Shown in pieces: positions 42,539 to 52,423 of a stretch of DNA of 64,000 nucleotides. How positions within the stretch are numbered: position 1 is the first letter of the stretch; each line of letters opens with the position of its first letter. Below the pieces are notes generated by a model. It worked only from the letters and a program-made list of their open reading frames with translations, made no database searches and was not told the origin of the DNA. Location: the NCBI GenBank assembly GCA_050955045.1, contig JBPBQV010000019.1, positions 1-64,000 of the forward strand, in the 5' to 3' direction. The DNA is from Mucilaginibacter_A sp050955045 (GTDB taxonomy: Bacteria > Bacteroidota > Bacteroidia > Sphingobacteriales > Sphingobacteriaceae). Position numbers and translations under genes: made by a program.

Positions 42539-43582
42539 ATGGAGTTATCGCTTGTTGTAGAAAAATTTATACTGGTTGCTGTTATTTTCGGCATTAGCTT
42601 GGTGACGGCCATGTATTCTACTTATGCAGAACGTAAAGTAGCTGCATTTTTGCAGGATCGTGTTGGTCCGAACCGTGCTGGACCTTTTGGTATTTTTCAG
42701 CCCATGGCTGATGGTGCTAAAATGTTTATGAAGGAGGAAATTATTCCTACACAATCTAGCGGTTTATTATTTATCGTTGGCCCTTCGCTTGCTATTCTTA
42801 CAGCTTGTATAGGTTCGGCTGTTATTCCCTGGGGGCAACAATTAACAATTGGTTCCCGAGTAATTGATTTGCAGGTAACTGATATCAACGTTGGCATTTT
42901 GTACATTTTTGGCGTAGTATCTTTGGGTGTTTATGGTATCATGATTGGTGGCTGGGCATCTAATAACAAATATTCTTTATTAGGAGCAATTCGTGCAGCA
43001 TCACAAAACATCAGTTACGAAATTGCAATGGGCCTATCCATCATTGCATTATTGATGTTGACTGGCACTTTAAGTCTGAAAGAAATTGCAGAACAACAGC
43101 ATGGTTTTTGGTCGAATGGATGGTTTACGTGGAATTTTTTCCGTCAGCCGTTGGGGTTTTTAATATTTATTATTTGTGCTTTTGCAGAAACTAATCGAAG
43201 CCCATTTGATTTGCCGGAATGCGAAACTGAATTAGTTGGCGGTTATCATACCGAATATTCTTCCATGAAATTAGGGTTTTACCTATTTGCAGAATATATT
43301 AACATGTTTATTTCTTCGGCAGTAATGGCTACATTATACTTTGGTGGATATAACTTCCCGTTTATGCATCATTTAGGTTTATCAGAAAACTTAGTAACGA
43401 TTCTTGGGGTGGTTGCTTTGTTCGCCAAAATCATTTTCTTTATCTTTTTTTTTATGTGGGTTCGATGGACAATTCCACGTTTCCGTTATGATCAATTAAT
43501 GGATTTAGGTTGGAAAGTTTTAATTCCACTTGCTATTGCCAATATTGTTTTAACTGGTGTTTTTGCTACAATTTTTAAATAA
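42539..43582 (+). CDS. nuoH: NADH-quinone oxidoreductase subunit H
   Basis: Membrane subunit next to the quinone pocket, 347 residues and eight helices. Family signatures are FLQDRVGPNRAGPFGIFQP, QNISYEIAMGLSI and NRSPFDLPECETELVGGYHTE in pieces (ETNRSPFDLPE, ELVGGYHTEYS), including the acidic loop residues. It starts immediately after the nuoG stop. Intact. Confidence 0.97.
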   Translation: MELSLVVEKFILVAVIFGISLVTAMYSTYAERKVAAFLQDRVGPNRAGPFGIFQPMADGAKMFMKEEIIPTQSSGLLFIVGPSLAILTACIGSAVIPWGQQLTIGSRVIDLQVTDINVGILYIFGVVSLGVYGIMIGGWASNNKYSLLGAIRAASQNISYEIAMGLSIIALLMLTGTLSLKEIAEQQHGFWSNGWFTWNFFRQPLGFLIFIICAFAETNRSPFDLPECETELVGGYHTEYSSMKLGFYLFAEYINMFISSAVMATLYFGGYNFPFMHHLGLSENLVTILGVVALFAKIIFFIFFFMWVRWTIPRFRYDQLMDLGWKVLIPLAIANIVLTGVFATIFK

Positions 43583-43595
43583 TCACTCAGATTAA

Positions 43596-44093
43596 ATGGA
43601 ATCATTAACTAATAAAAAGAAAGTTCTCGAAGCAAAACCACTTAATTTTTTGGAGCGGGCTTATCTTCCTGCAATCTTACAAGGACTTTCTATCACTATA
43701 AAGCACTTTTTTAAGAAACCCGTTACGATTAGATATCCGGAAGAAAAGCGGGAGTTTTCTGAGAATTGGCGTGGTTTGCATTCTTTAAAAAGAGATGAAG
43801 AAGGAAGAGAACGTTGTACAGCTTGCGGGTTGTGCGCTTTATCCTGTCCTGCAGAAGCAATAACCATGATTGCAGGCGAACGTCAACCTGGTGAAGAGAA
43901 GTTATATCGGGAAGAAAAATATGCTGCTGTATACGAAATAAATATGTTACGGTGCATTTTCTGCGGTTTATGCGAAGAAGCTTGTCCAAAAGAAGCAATT
44001 TATTTAGACGGAGACATTGTTCAATCCGATTTTTTGCGAAAAGATTTTATCTACGGAAAAGACAAATTAGTAGAAGCACCCTTGAATCAATAA
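43596..44093 (+). CDS. nuoI: NADH-quinone oxidoreductase subunit I
   Basis: Ferredoxin-like subunit with clusters N6a and N6b, 165 residues. The two ligand sets are CTACGLCALSCP and CIFCGLCEEACP, both complete. The amphipathic N-terminal region (LPAILQGLSITIKHFFKKP) contacts the membrane arm. Normal size. Confidence 0.97.
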   Translation: MESLTNKKKVLEAKPLNFLERAYLPAILQGLSITIKHFFKKPVTIRYPEEKREFSENWRGLHSLKRDEEGRERCTACGLCALSCPAEAITMIAGERQPGEEKLYREEKYAAVYEINMLRCIFCGLCEEACPKEAIYLDGDIVQSDFLRKDFIYGKDKLVEAPLNQ

Positions 44094-44149
44094 GTTTTAT
44101 ACCTTTGCCACCGTTCTTGCCCGGAGCAAAGGTATTTTTATTTCAATCT

Positions 44150-44638
44150 ATGAGTCTATTTTACTTCGTCGCATTCTTATCTGTTTTCTTTTCACTGCTC
44201 GTGATTTTTTCTAAGAATCCCGTTCACAGTGTGCTTTATCTAATTCTTACCTTTTTCACTTTCACTATACATTACTTTTTGCTGAATGCACAATTTCTTG
44301 GAATTGTGAATTTCATTGTATACATGGGAGCAATTCTGGTGCTGTTTTTATACACCTTAATGTTGATGAACTTGAATGAAGAAACAGAACCAGTAAAATC
44401 AAATTTATTGAAAGTGATTGGTGTAATTGCTGGCGGATGTTTAATGGTAACGCTGATTGCTTCTCTAAAAGTTTCCGGTAATTCTGAAATAGTTATCCTT
44501 AAAGATCCAAATTTGGGTTTAGTTAAAAATTTGGGAAAAGTATTGTTTCATCAGTTTTTGTTACCGTTTGAAGTTTCCTCAATTCTATTACTATCCGCAA
44601 TGGTTGGCGCTGTTTTATTGGCTAAAAAAGAATCTTGA
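44150..44638 (+). CDS. nuoJ: NADH-quinone oxidoreductase subunit J
   Basis: Membrane subunit with five helices, 162 residues from the ATG at 44150 (MSLFYFVAFLSVFFSLLVIF). The frame is open further upstream into nuoI, but that part is an unrelated basic sequence. FSKNPVHSVLYLIL and the helix-3 block FLGIVNFIVYMGAILVLFLY, with the pi-bulge region, identify it. The 56-bp nuoI-nuoJ gap contains only short GC-rich sequence. Confidence 0.95.
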   Translation: MSLFYFVAFLSVFFSLLVIFSKNPVHSVLYLILTFFTFTIHYFLLNAQFLGIVNFIVYMGAILVLFLYTLMLMNLNEETEPVKSNLLKVIGVIAGGCLMVTLIASLKVSGNSEIVILKDPNLGLVKNLGKVLFHQFLLPFEVSSILLLSAMVGAVLLAKKES

Positions 44639-44644
44639 TCTACA

Positions 44645-44974
44645 ATGGAACATATCTCAAATGCAATTCAATCCATTCCGCTTAATCATTACATCATTTT
44701 AAGTTCGATTATTTTTTCTATCGGTGTAATTGGAGTTTTAATCCGAAGAAACGCAATCGTAATATTTATGTCGGTTGAGTTAATGCTGAATTCGGTAAAC
44801 TTGTTGTTAACCGTTTTTTCTATTTACAGAAATGATGCAGCCGGACAAGTTTTCGTGTTTTTTGTGATGGCTTTGGCCGCAGCCGAAGTAGCAGTTGGTT
44901 TGGCTATTATTGTAATGATTTACCGGAACACCAATACCACGGATATTAACGTGCTAAACAGACTAAAATGGTAA
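44645..44974 (+). CDS. nuoK: NADH-quinone oxidoreductase subunit K
   Basis: Small three-helix proton-channel subunit, 109 residues. The family motif GVLIRRNAIVIFMSVELMLN contains the conserved membrane Glu, and AAEVAVGLAIIVMIYR the second. It starts seven bases after nuoJ. Complete. Confidence 0.96.
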   Translation: MEHISNAIQSIPLNHYIILSSIIFSIGVIGVLIRRNAIVIFMSVELMLNSVNLLLTVFSIYRNDAAGQVFVFFVMALAAAEVAVGLAIIVMIYRNTNTTDINVLNRLKW

Positions 44975-45005
44975 ATCAGTTTAAAAATCAAAACGTAAAG
45001 TTGGC

Positions 45006-46913
45006 ATGATCAGTAATTACATTTGGTTAATTCCTTTACTTCCTTTAGCAGGTTTTATTATTAATGGTTTAGGCCGAAAAGCTTTACCCAAAAACCTGAT
45101 CGGTTTATTGGCAAGTTTGTTGGTTTTAATTCCGTTTATATTAAGCCTAGTGCTTTTTTTACAAGTAAAATCTTCTGGTCAGCCTATCAGTGTTACTTAT
45201 TTTGAATGGATAAGAGCTGGAAAATTAAGTATTCCATTTTCATTTTTAGTTGATCAGCTCAGCTCATTAATGCTGCTGATTATTACCGGAGTAGGATTTT
45301 TAATTCATGTGTATTCCATCAGTTACATGCACGATGATGAAGGTTTCGGAAAGTATTTCGCTTATCTCAACCTGTTTATTTTCTTTATGTTGCTGCTGGT
45401 TCTCGGCTCCAACTATGTTATTTTATTTATTGGTTGGGAAGGTGTAGGTCTTTGTTCTTATCTGTTGATTGGGTTCTGGTTCACCAATCCGGATTATGCT
45501 GATGCTGCTAAGAAAGCGTTTGTGATGAATCGCATTGGAGATTTAGGTTTCTTAATTGCCATCTTTATAATAATTGCCACTTTTGGCAGTGCTTCTTTTA
45601 CCGATGTTTTTTTGAAGGCTGCAACTTTAAAGTTTGGTGATCCAACATTAGTGCTGATTACGATTTTGTTATTTATTGGTGCAACTGGTAAATCAGCACA
45701 AATACCTTTATTTACTTGGTTGCCTGATGCAATGGCTGGTCCAACACCGGTTTCAGCATTAATTCATGCTGCAACCATGGTTACGGCAGGTATTTACATG
45801 ATTGTTCGTTCTAACGTCCTGTTTACACTTGCTCCTTTTACCATGCATTTAATTGCAGTTATTGGTTTGGCAACAATACTTTTAGCTGCCATCATTGCTG
45901 TAGCGCAAACAGATATTAAAAAAGTGCTTGCTTATTCAACCGTTTCCCAATTAGGTTATATGTTTTTGGGGTTAGGTGTTGGGGCTTATACAGGAGCTTT
46001 TTTCCACGTTATTACACATGCTTTTTTTAAGGCACTTTTATTCTTGTGTGCAGGTTCTGTAATTCATGCTGTAAGTGGCGAACAGGATATGCGACAAATG
46101 GGGGGGTTGCGTAAAAAATTACCGATAACTTTTATCACAATGTTGATTGGCGCAATTGCCATTTCCGGAATTCCTCCTTTTTCGGGTTTTTTCTCTAAGG
46201 ATGAAATTCTGGCTCACGTTTTTGAACATAGTAAAATTATGTATGTCTTAGGCGTAACTGGTTCTATGTTTACGGCTCTTTATATGTTTAGGCTGATTTA
46301 TTTAACTTTCTTCGGAAAGTTTCGCGGAACACACGAGCAGGAACATCATCTGCATGAAGCACCTTCTTTAATGACTGTTCCGTTAATCATTTTGGCTGTA
46401 CTTTCTATTATAGGAGGATTAATTGGCATTCCGGAAGCTTTAGGCGGACATCATTGGCTGGCAGAATATCTTAAACCAATTTATGCTTTAGCAAATGCCC
46501 AAACTACAGAATTCCATCTTGATTCGCAATTAGAACTAACTTTAATGAGTATTTCTGTTGCCGCTGCTATTGCTGCAATTATTTATGCTTATACAAAATA
46601 TGGCAAAGGTGGGAACATACCGGTAGCAGAAGGCGAAGATCGGCCACCGGTTACAGCTTTGGCTTATCACAAGTTTTATATTGATGAGTTGTACGATCTG
46701 ATCATTCGTAAACCTTTGGATGTTGCTTCTAAATTCTTTTATAAAGTTGTTGATTTAAAAATTATCGACGGCTTTATAAATGGCTTAGGAAAAGTTTCGG
46801 TAGAGAGCAGTAAAGGTTTACGATTGCTGCAAACCGGAAATGTAGGTTTTTATATTTTCGTAATGGTGATTGGCATTATTGCCATGATGGCTTATAGTTT
46901 ATTTAGGATTTAA
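45006..46913 (+). CDS. nuoL: NADH-quinone oxidoreductase subunit L
   Basis: Large antiporter-like proton-pumping subunit, 635 residues. It has the typical FIGWEGVGLCSYLLIGFW (channel Glu), PLFTWLPDAMAGPTPVSALIHAATMVTAG and KKVLAYSTVSQLGYM blocks and the long C-terminal lateral helix followed by a last membrane helix. Normal length. A one-mismatch dispersed repeat (45589-45603, minus) lies in the coding region. Confidence 0.97.
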   Translation: MISNYIWLIPLLPLAGFIINGLGRKALPKNLIGLLASLLVLIPFILSLVLFLQVKSSGQPISVTYFEWIRAGKLSIPFSFLVDQLSSLMLLIITGVGFLIHVYSISYMHDDEGFGKYFAYLNLFIFFMLLLVLGSNYVILFIGWEGVGLCSYLLIGFWFTNPDYADAAKKAFVMNRIGDLGFLIAIFIIIATFGSASFTDVFLKAATLKFGDPTLVLITILLFIGATGKSAQIPLFTWLPDAMAGPTPVSALIHAATMVTAGIYMIVRSNVLFTLAPFTMHLIAVIGLATILLAAIIAVAQTDIKKVLAYSTVSQLGYMFLGLGVGAYTGAFFHVITHAFFKALLFLCAGSVIHAVSGEQDMRQMGGLRKKLPITFITMLIGAIAISGIPPFSGFFSKDEILAHVFEHSKIMYVLGVTGSMFTALYMFRLIYLTFFGKFRGTHEQEHHLHEAPSLMTVPLIILAVLSIIGGLIGIPEALGGHHWLAEYLKPIYALANAQTTEFHLDSQLELTLMSISVAAAIAAIIYAYTKYGKGGNIPVAEGEDRPPVTALAYHKFYIDELYDLIIRKPLDVASKFFYKVVDLKIIDGFINGLGKVSVESSKGLRLLQTGNVGFYIFVMVIGIIAMMAYSLFRI

Positions 46914-46931
46914 CAGCTTGCAGATTAAGAT

Positions 46932-48392
46932 ATGACGGTTATTCTACTCTTTTTACCACTATTTGCAGCACTTATTTTATTGTTTTTTAAAGGCGATAGT
47001 GTGAAAAATATTGCTTTGTTTTTTGCTTTAGCCGAACTGGTAGTAGCTGGTTTAATGGTTTCAGATTTTCATGCTGATGCTTCTTCACAGTTTGTAATCG
47101 ATTATAATTGGATTTCAGATTTTGGAATTCATTTTAAAGCGGGCATCGACGGAATTAGTATCGTTATGGTTGTGTTAACAACAGTTTTAGTTCCGCTCAT
47201 CATTTTATCAACTTTTAAACATCCGCACAAAAATCCATCAACTTTTTATGCGCTGATTTTATTTATGCAAACTGGTTTATTGCTAGTTTTTACAGCAATA
47301 GATGCTTTTCTGTTTTACGTGGGCTGGGAAGTTGCTTTGATTCCAATTTACTTTATTTGTGCTTTATGGGGCGGAGAAAACCGGATAAAAGTAACCATCA
47401 AGTTCTTCATTTATACTTTTGCAGGTTCTTTATTTATGCTGCTTGGTATCATTTATTTGCATCTGCAAACGCCAGATAAAACTTTTGATATTCAGGCTTT
47501 CTACAATCTCAACTTTGATTCTTATCACCAAAGCTGGGTATTCTGGGCTTTCTTTATTGCCTTCGCTATTAAAATGCCGATCTTTCCTTTTCACACTTGG
47601 CAACCGGATACTTATACAACAGCTCCAACCGGAGGCACGATGATGCTTTCAGGAATTATGTTGAAAATGGGAATTTATGGTGCTATTCGTTGGTTAATTC
47701 CGATTGCGCCATTAGGATTTAATCAGTGGGAAAGTACCGTAATTGTTCTAGCTGTTATCGGAATTGTTTATGCTTCGTTAATTGCTTTTAACCAAAAAGA
47801 TGCAAAACGTTTAATTGCCTATTCTTCTATCGCACATGTTGGTTTAATTGCTGCCGGTATTTTTGCTTGGAACATGCAAGGTGTACAAGGTGCAGTTTTC
47901 CAGATGTTAAGTCACGGAATTAATGTAGTCGGTTTATTTTTTGTGATAGATATCATAAGTAAAAGAATCAATACGCGCGACATTAGTTTGATGGGCGGAA
48001 TTGCTAAAAATGCACCGTTTCTGGCAGCTTCATTCCTCCTGATTATTATGGGAACTGTAGCACTTCCATTAACTAATGGTTTTATTGGTGAATTTTTATT
48101 GCTGAACGGTATTTATCAATATAATATCTGGATAGTTGCCATTGCTGGTTTAACCATTATTTTAGGTGCAGTTTATATGCTTCGTTTATACAAACAAATG
48201 ATGCAGGGAGAAACCAATGCGCTTACTGCTTCTTTTACTGACGTTTCCAGTTCAGAAAAAGTAGTTTTAATCATTATTTGTGCTTTAGTAATTACGACAG
48301 GAATTTATCCTCAGATGATCACACATCTCTCTGAAGCCAGCGTAAGTAACCTGATCGAACAGGTGAATCAAAAATTAATCTCAGCTAAGTAA
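46932..48392 (+). CDS. nuoM: NADH-quinone oxidoreductase subunit M
   Basis: Second antiporter-like subunit, 486 residues. Signatures are FYVGWEVALIPIYFICALWG, FAIKMPIFPFHTWQPDTYTTAPTGGTMML in parts (MPIFPFHTWQPD, APTGGTMMLSG) and AKRLIAYSSIAHVGLI with the channel Lys and His. It starts 18 bp after nuoL and ends two bases before nuoN. Confidence 0.97.
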   Translation: MTVILLFLPLFAALILLFFKGDSVKNIALFFALAELVVAGLMVSDFHADASSQFVIDYNWISDFGIHFKAGIDGISIVMVVLTTVLVPLIILSTFKHPHKNPSTFYALILFMQTGLLLVFTAIDAFLFYVGWEVALIPIYFICALWGGENRIKVTIKFFIYTFAGSLFMLLGIIYLHLQTPDKTFDIQAFYNLNFDSYHQSWVFWAFFIAFAIKMPIFPFHTWQPDTYTTAPTGGTMMLSGIMLKMGIYGAIRWLIPIAPLGFNQWESTVIVLAVIGIVYASLIAFNQKDAKRLIAYSSIAHVGLIAAGIFAWNMQGVQGAVFQMLSHGINVVGLFFVIDIISKRINTRDISLMGGIAKNAPFLAASFLLIIMGTVALPLTNGFIGEFLLLNGIYQYNIWIVAIAGLTIILGAVYMLRLYKQMMQGETNALTASFTDVSSSEKVVLIIICALVITTGIYPQMITHLSEASVSNLIEQVNQKLISAK

Positions 48393-48394
48393 AA

Positions 48395-49774
48395 ATGGGT
48401 ACTCTTATAATAATTTCTGTTTTAGCCGTAGTTGTTTTGTATTTAGGATTATATGGTGCAAACAAAGCATTATTGCCTGTGGCAGTTGCTGGGTTGATTG
48501 TAGCAGCTGGTTTTGCAGTAGCACAATGGAACACAAATGCAAAACCGATTTATAGCGGAATGATGCTTTTTGATCATTATGCGATTGCTTTCTCGGTGAT
48601 TACTATTATTTCTACCATTTTAATTATCCTGCTTTCACGGAATTATTTTGAACGGATCAGTCAGCACGTGGCAGAGTATTACGCTATTATCCTGTTTTCT
48701 CTGGCAGGAATTATCGTGATGGTTTCTTACCACAATTTAGTAATGCTGTTTATTGGTATCGAAATTATGTCCGTTAGCTTATATATCCTGGCAGGAATTA
48801 AAAAGAGAGATTTTGCATCTAACGAAGCTGCGTTAAAATATTTTTTAATGGGCGCATTTTCTACCGGTTTTTTGTTGTTCGGGATTACATTAATTTATGG
48901 CGCAACTGGTTCTTTCGATTTAGAAACAATCAAGACTTACATTGTATCAAATCCACAAAATATCTCATACTTGTTTTACACAGGTATTTTATTGATGATT
49001 GTTGGGCTTTGTTTTAAAGTTGGTGCGGCTCCGTTTCATTTTTGGACACCTGATGTTTACGAAGGCTCGCCAACGCTGATTACAGCTTATATGGCAACCG
49101 TTGCAAAAACCGCTGGTTTTGCCGCATTTCTGCGTGTATTTTTAATATGCTTTGCACCATTGGCAGATTTTTGGCTCCCATCAATGTTAATAATTACAAT
49201 CATTACTTTGTTTATTGGCAATATTACGGCGTTATATCAGCATAATTTTAAAAGAATGCTATCATTCTCCAGCATTTCCCATGTTGGTTATATGCTGTTT
49301 GCTATTGTTGCTTTAGGCGCAGCCTCAGCCAATGCTGTTTTTGTTTACGCAAGTGCATATTCTATCGCCTCCATTATTGCTTTTGGTGTGCTAATGCTCG
49401 TTCAACAGCAAACAGGTAACAGCAGCTTTGATAACTTTAATGGTTTGGGAAAAAGTAATCCATTTCTGGCTTTTGTATTAACAGTAGCAATGCTTTCTTT
49501 AGCAGGTATTCCGCTAACTGCTGGTTTTATCGGTAAGTTTTTTATGTTTTCCCGTGCACTATCTCAATATCAAATCTGGCTAACTGTGCTTGCTGTTATC
49601 AACGCTATAATCTCTATCTTTTATTATTTCAGGGTAATTATAGCCATGTACTTTAACAATGAAGATCGTTTGGCTATCAGCATTCCAGGTAACGTAAGTT
49701 TTGTATTAGGTATCTGTGCGTTAGCTACCATCGTTATCGGAATATATCCTGGTTTTATAGCACATCTAATTTAG
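48395..49774 (+). CDS. nuoN: NADH-quinone oxidoreductase subunit N
   Basis: Third antiporter-like subunit, 459 residues. The motifs LFIGIEIMSVSLYILAG, KVGAAPFHFWTPDVYEGSPT, KRMLSFSSISHVGYML and LAGIPLTAGFIGKF are all present. Last gene of the complex I operon, which is thus complete for subunits A to N. The 59-bp gap to the DedA gene has no strong terminator. Confidence 0.97.
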   Translation: MGTLIIISVLAVVVLYLGLYGANKALLPVAVAGLIVAAGFAVAQWNTNAKPIYSGMMLFDHYAIAFSVITIISTILIILLSRNYFERISQHVAEYYAIILFSLAGIIVMVSYHNLVMLFIGIEIMSVSLYILAGIKKRDFASNEAALKYFLMGAFSTGFLLFGITLIYGATGSFDLETIKTYIVSNPQNISYLFYTGILLMIVGLCFKVGAAPFHFWTPDVYEGSPTLITAYMATVAKTAGFAAFLRVFLICFAPLADFWLPSMLIITIITLFIGNITALYQHNFKRMLSFSSISHVGYMLFAIVALGAASANAVFVYASAYSIASIIAFGVLMLVQQQTGNSSFDNFNGLGKSNPFLAFVLTVAMLSLAGIPLTAGFIGKFFMFSRALSQYQIWLTVLAVINAIISIFYYFRVIIAMYFNNEDRLAISIPGNVSFVLGICALATIVIGIYPGFIAHLI

Positions 49775-49833
49775 CTCATTGTCGTAAACTGCAATTAATT
49801 TAATATTTGTAGTTTTACATTCTAACCTAGCTA

Positions 49834-50484
49834 ATGAAAGAAATTTGGGAACACCTTACTAATTTAGTTGATGCACAGGCAATAATCAGCAAAGGTGGAA
49901 TCTACTTGATATTTTTTATTGTACTTGCAGAAACAGGTTTGTTTTTTGGCTTTTTTCTCCCTGGTGATTACTTACTGTTTTTAGCAGGCATTTTTTGTGC
50001 AACAGGTGTATTAGAAGTTACTATTTACCAATTACTTGGCACACTGTTTTTAGCGGGTGTTTTAGGGAACTACGCTGGTTATTGGTTTGGTTATAGCACT
50101 GGCCGAATGCTTTTTAACAAAGAAGACTCCTTCTTTTTTAAGAAACGATACGTCTATATGGCAGAAGATTTTTTTAAGAAACATGGTGGCATGGCACTTA
50201 TTTTTGGTCGATTTTTTCCGATAATTCGAACTTTTGCGCCTATCTTTGCAGGTGTTGCAAAAGTTGATTTTAAAAAATTCTCGCTTTACAATTTATTAGG
50301 AAGCTTTTTATGGGTAATGCTACTTACTTTAGTAGGGTTTTTTCTGGGTAAGAAATTTCCTGGCATTGTGCATTATATGCCGTACATTATCTTAATATTG
50401 ATTTCAATAACTGCAACACCAATTGTAATTGCTTATTTCAAATCAGCAAAAAATAATTCAACAGAAAACGAATTACCAAATTAA
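49834..50484 (+). CDS. DedA family membrane protein
   Basis: A 216-residue polytopic membrane protein of the DedA/SNARE-associated family, linked in other bacteria to lipid-carrier flipping and membrane homeostasis. Motifs are ETGLFFGFFLPGDYLLFLAG near the N-terminus, GNYAGYWFGYSTGR and the core FFKKHGGMALIFGRFFPIIR followed by FAPIFAGV. The start at 49834 leaves the usual short amphipathic N-terminus. Confidence 0.92.
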   Translation: MKEIWEHLTNLVDAQAIISKGGIYLIFFIVLAETGLFFGFFLPGDYLLFLAGIFCATGVLEVTIYQLLGTLFLAGVLGNYAGYWFGYSTGRMLFNKEDSFFFKKRYVYMAEDFFKKHGGMALIFGRFFPIIRTFAPIFAGVAKVDFKKFSLYNLLGSFLWVMLLTLVGFFLGKKFPGIVHYMPYIILILISITATPIVIAYFKSAKNNSTENELPN

Positions 50485-50511
50485 AAAAATAACAAAAATA
50501 ATTTAATAGAT

Positions 50512-51069
50512 ATGATATCAGAACATGCATGGCGTACAATTCCTCCTGGTGAAGATGGTAAATCTCCACAAAAGGTTAATGCAATTATCGAAATTCCAAA
50601 AGGATCAAAATGTAAGTATGAAATAGATAAAGATTATGGTTTGTTAAGATTAGATCGTGTACTATTTTCATCGGTGATGTATCCCGCCAATTATGGTTTT
50701 ATTCCGATGACTTATTGTGATGACAACGATCCTTTAGATATTTTGGTAATTTGTTCGCAGGAAGTTGTACCTATGTGTATACTGGAAGCTAAAGTAATTG
50801 GTGTAATGCACATGGTAGATAAAGGAGAAAGAGATGATAAAATTATTGCGGTTGCAGCAAATGATATGTCTGTAAACTACATTAATGATATCACCGATCT
50901 TCCTCCGCATACAGAAGCAGAAATAACCCGTTTTTTTGAAGATTATAAAAAACTGGAGCATAGTGCGTCAGTAACTGTAGAGCAGTTTGAAGGCAAAGAA
51001 GAAGCTTATCGGATTATCGAAGAAAGTATAGCATTATATAAATCTACGTTTCAGAAAGAAAATATTTAA
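50512..51069 (+). CDS. ppa: Inorganic pyrophosphatase (family I)
   Basis: Hydrolyses pyrophosphate to drive biosynthetic reactions. The 185 residues include the active-site chain KYEIDKDYGLLRLDR, YPANYGFIP, the signature DDNDPLDILV and GERDDKIIAV. All metal-binding acidic positions are visible. The stop overlaps the next start by one base (TAATG), so it is coupled to the CNNM/CBS gene. Confidence 0.96.
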   Translation: MISEHAWRTIPPGEDGKSPQKVNAIIEIPKGSKCKYEIDKDYGLLRLDRVLFSSVMYPANYGFIPMTYCDDNDPLDILVICSQEVVPMCILEAKVIGVMHMVDKGERDDKIIAVAANDMSVNYINDITDLPPHTEAEITRFFEDYKKLEHSASVTVEQFEGKEEAYRIIEESIALYKSTFQKENI

Positions 51070-52409
51070 TGGTTTCTGATCTTGACATTAGCGGTTTTCA
51101 TGCTTTTTTAACTGTATTTTTAGTATTTCTAAATGGGTTTTTTGTAGCAGCCGAATTTGCAATTGTCAAGGTTCGATCCTCCCAGATTGAAGTACAGGCA
51201 AAAACTGGCAGCCAGGTAGCCAAGATCACAAAAAGCATCATCCATCACATGGATGAATATTTGGCAGCAACACAATTAGGCGTTACACTTGCTTCTCTCG
51301 GCCTTGGTTGGGTAGGCGAAGAGGTAATGACTAAACTTGTGTTCAATATTTTTGCCTTTTTGCATGTAACAGTAACAGGTAATTTTGCACAAAATGCTGG
51401 TCATTTCTTAGCTTTTTTGATTATTACAATCATGCATATTGTTTTTGGAGAGCTGGCACCCAAAACTTTTGCTATACAAAAACCTGTTAAAACGAGTCTG
51501 TTCATTGCATTTCCACTGCGTATATTTTATATCATTTTCAGGCCATTTATTTGGATGTTAAATGGCCTGGCAAATGCTATTTTAAAGCTTTTTGGTATTG
51601 ATACCAGCGGTTCCGGAGAGGCACACCATAGTTCTGAAGAATTGCAATATCTCTTAGATCAGGGAAAAGAAAGTGGTGTATTAGATTCCACTGAGCACGA
51701 GTTAATTAAAAACGTTTTTGACTTTAACGGCCGGGTAGCTAAAAATATCATGGTGCCCAGAACTAAAATTTCTGGTGTCGAGCTTCATTCTAACAAAGAC
51801 GAACTTCTAAACCGTATCATTAAAGAAGGTTATTCCAGGATGCCTGTTTATGACGATACGATGGATAAAATTGTTGGTATTGTACAGGCAAAAGATATTT
51901 TGCCACTAATGGTTAATCACACAGATTTTAATCTGCAAGATATTATCCGCAAACCTTATTTCATTCCGGAAACTAAAAAAATCAATGATCTAATGGCAGA
52001 GCTTCAATTGAAGCGGATACAAATTGCTATTGTGATGGACGAATTTGGTGGAACAGCCGGGATGGTTACATTGGAAGACATTGTAGAAGAATTGGTAGGA
52101 GAAATTCAGGATGAATATGATGAGGAAAAACCGATTGTGGAACGTATTAATTCCTCCGAATTTGTGATCAATGCGTTAGCAAGTATTTACGACGTAAACG
52201 AACAATTACCACATGATTTGCCAGAGGACGGCGACTTTGATACTGTTTCTGGCTGGCTGGGTGAAATATTTGGTAAAATACCGGAAGTAGGCGAACAAAA
52301 AGAAGCAAACGGTTATAATATTACAGTATTAAAAAAAGCAGGGCAAAACATTGAATCTGTTAAGCTGGAATTGTTGCTTAATGAGGAGGACGTATCAGAT
52401 AACATATAA
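51069..52409 (+). CDS. CNNM/CBS-domain membrane protein (CorC/TlyC-like hemolysin family)
   Basis: A 446-residue protein with an N-terminal CNNM membrane domain (residues about 1-175, including NGFFVAAEFAIVKVRSSQIE and FGELAPKTFAIQKP), a tandem CBS pair (about 200-340, VPRTKISGV and SRMPVYDDTMDKIVGIVQAKD), then an acidic CorC/HlyC domain from about EEIQDEYDEEKP to the end. The family takes part in magnesium or cobalt transport. The name hemolysin is historical. Coupled to ppa. Confidence 0.93.
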   Translation: MVSDLDISGFHAFLTVFLVFLNGFFVAAEFAIVKVRSSQIEVQAKTGSQVAKITKSIIHHMDEYLAATQLGVTLASLGLGWVGEEVMTKLVFNIFAFLHVTVTGNFAQNAGHFLAFLIITIMHIVFGELAPKTFAIQKPVKTSLFIAFPLRIFYIIFRPFIWMLNGLANAILKLFGIDTSGSGEAHHSSEELQYLLDQGKESGVLDSTEHELIKNVFDFNGRVAKNIMVPRTKISGVELHSNKDELLNRIIKEGYSRMPVYDDTMDKIVGIVQAKDILPLMVNHTDFNLQDIIRKPYFIPETKKINDLMAELQLKRIQIAIVMDEFGGTAGMVTLEDIVEELVGEIQDEYDEEKPIVERINSSEFVINALASIYDVNEQLPHDLPEDGDFDTVSGWLGEIFGKIPEVGEQKEANGYNITVLKKAGQNIESVKLELLLNEEDVSDNI

Positions 52410-52423
52410 AGCTATTTGCATAA

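Noticed and set aside
43952..44149. Extended NuoJ N-terminus
   Set aside because: The upstream part of the frame is out-of-frame nuoI sequence; the typical NuoJ start is the ATG at 44150.
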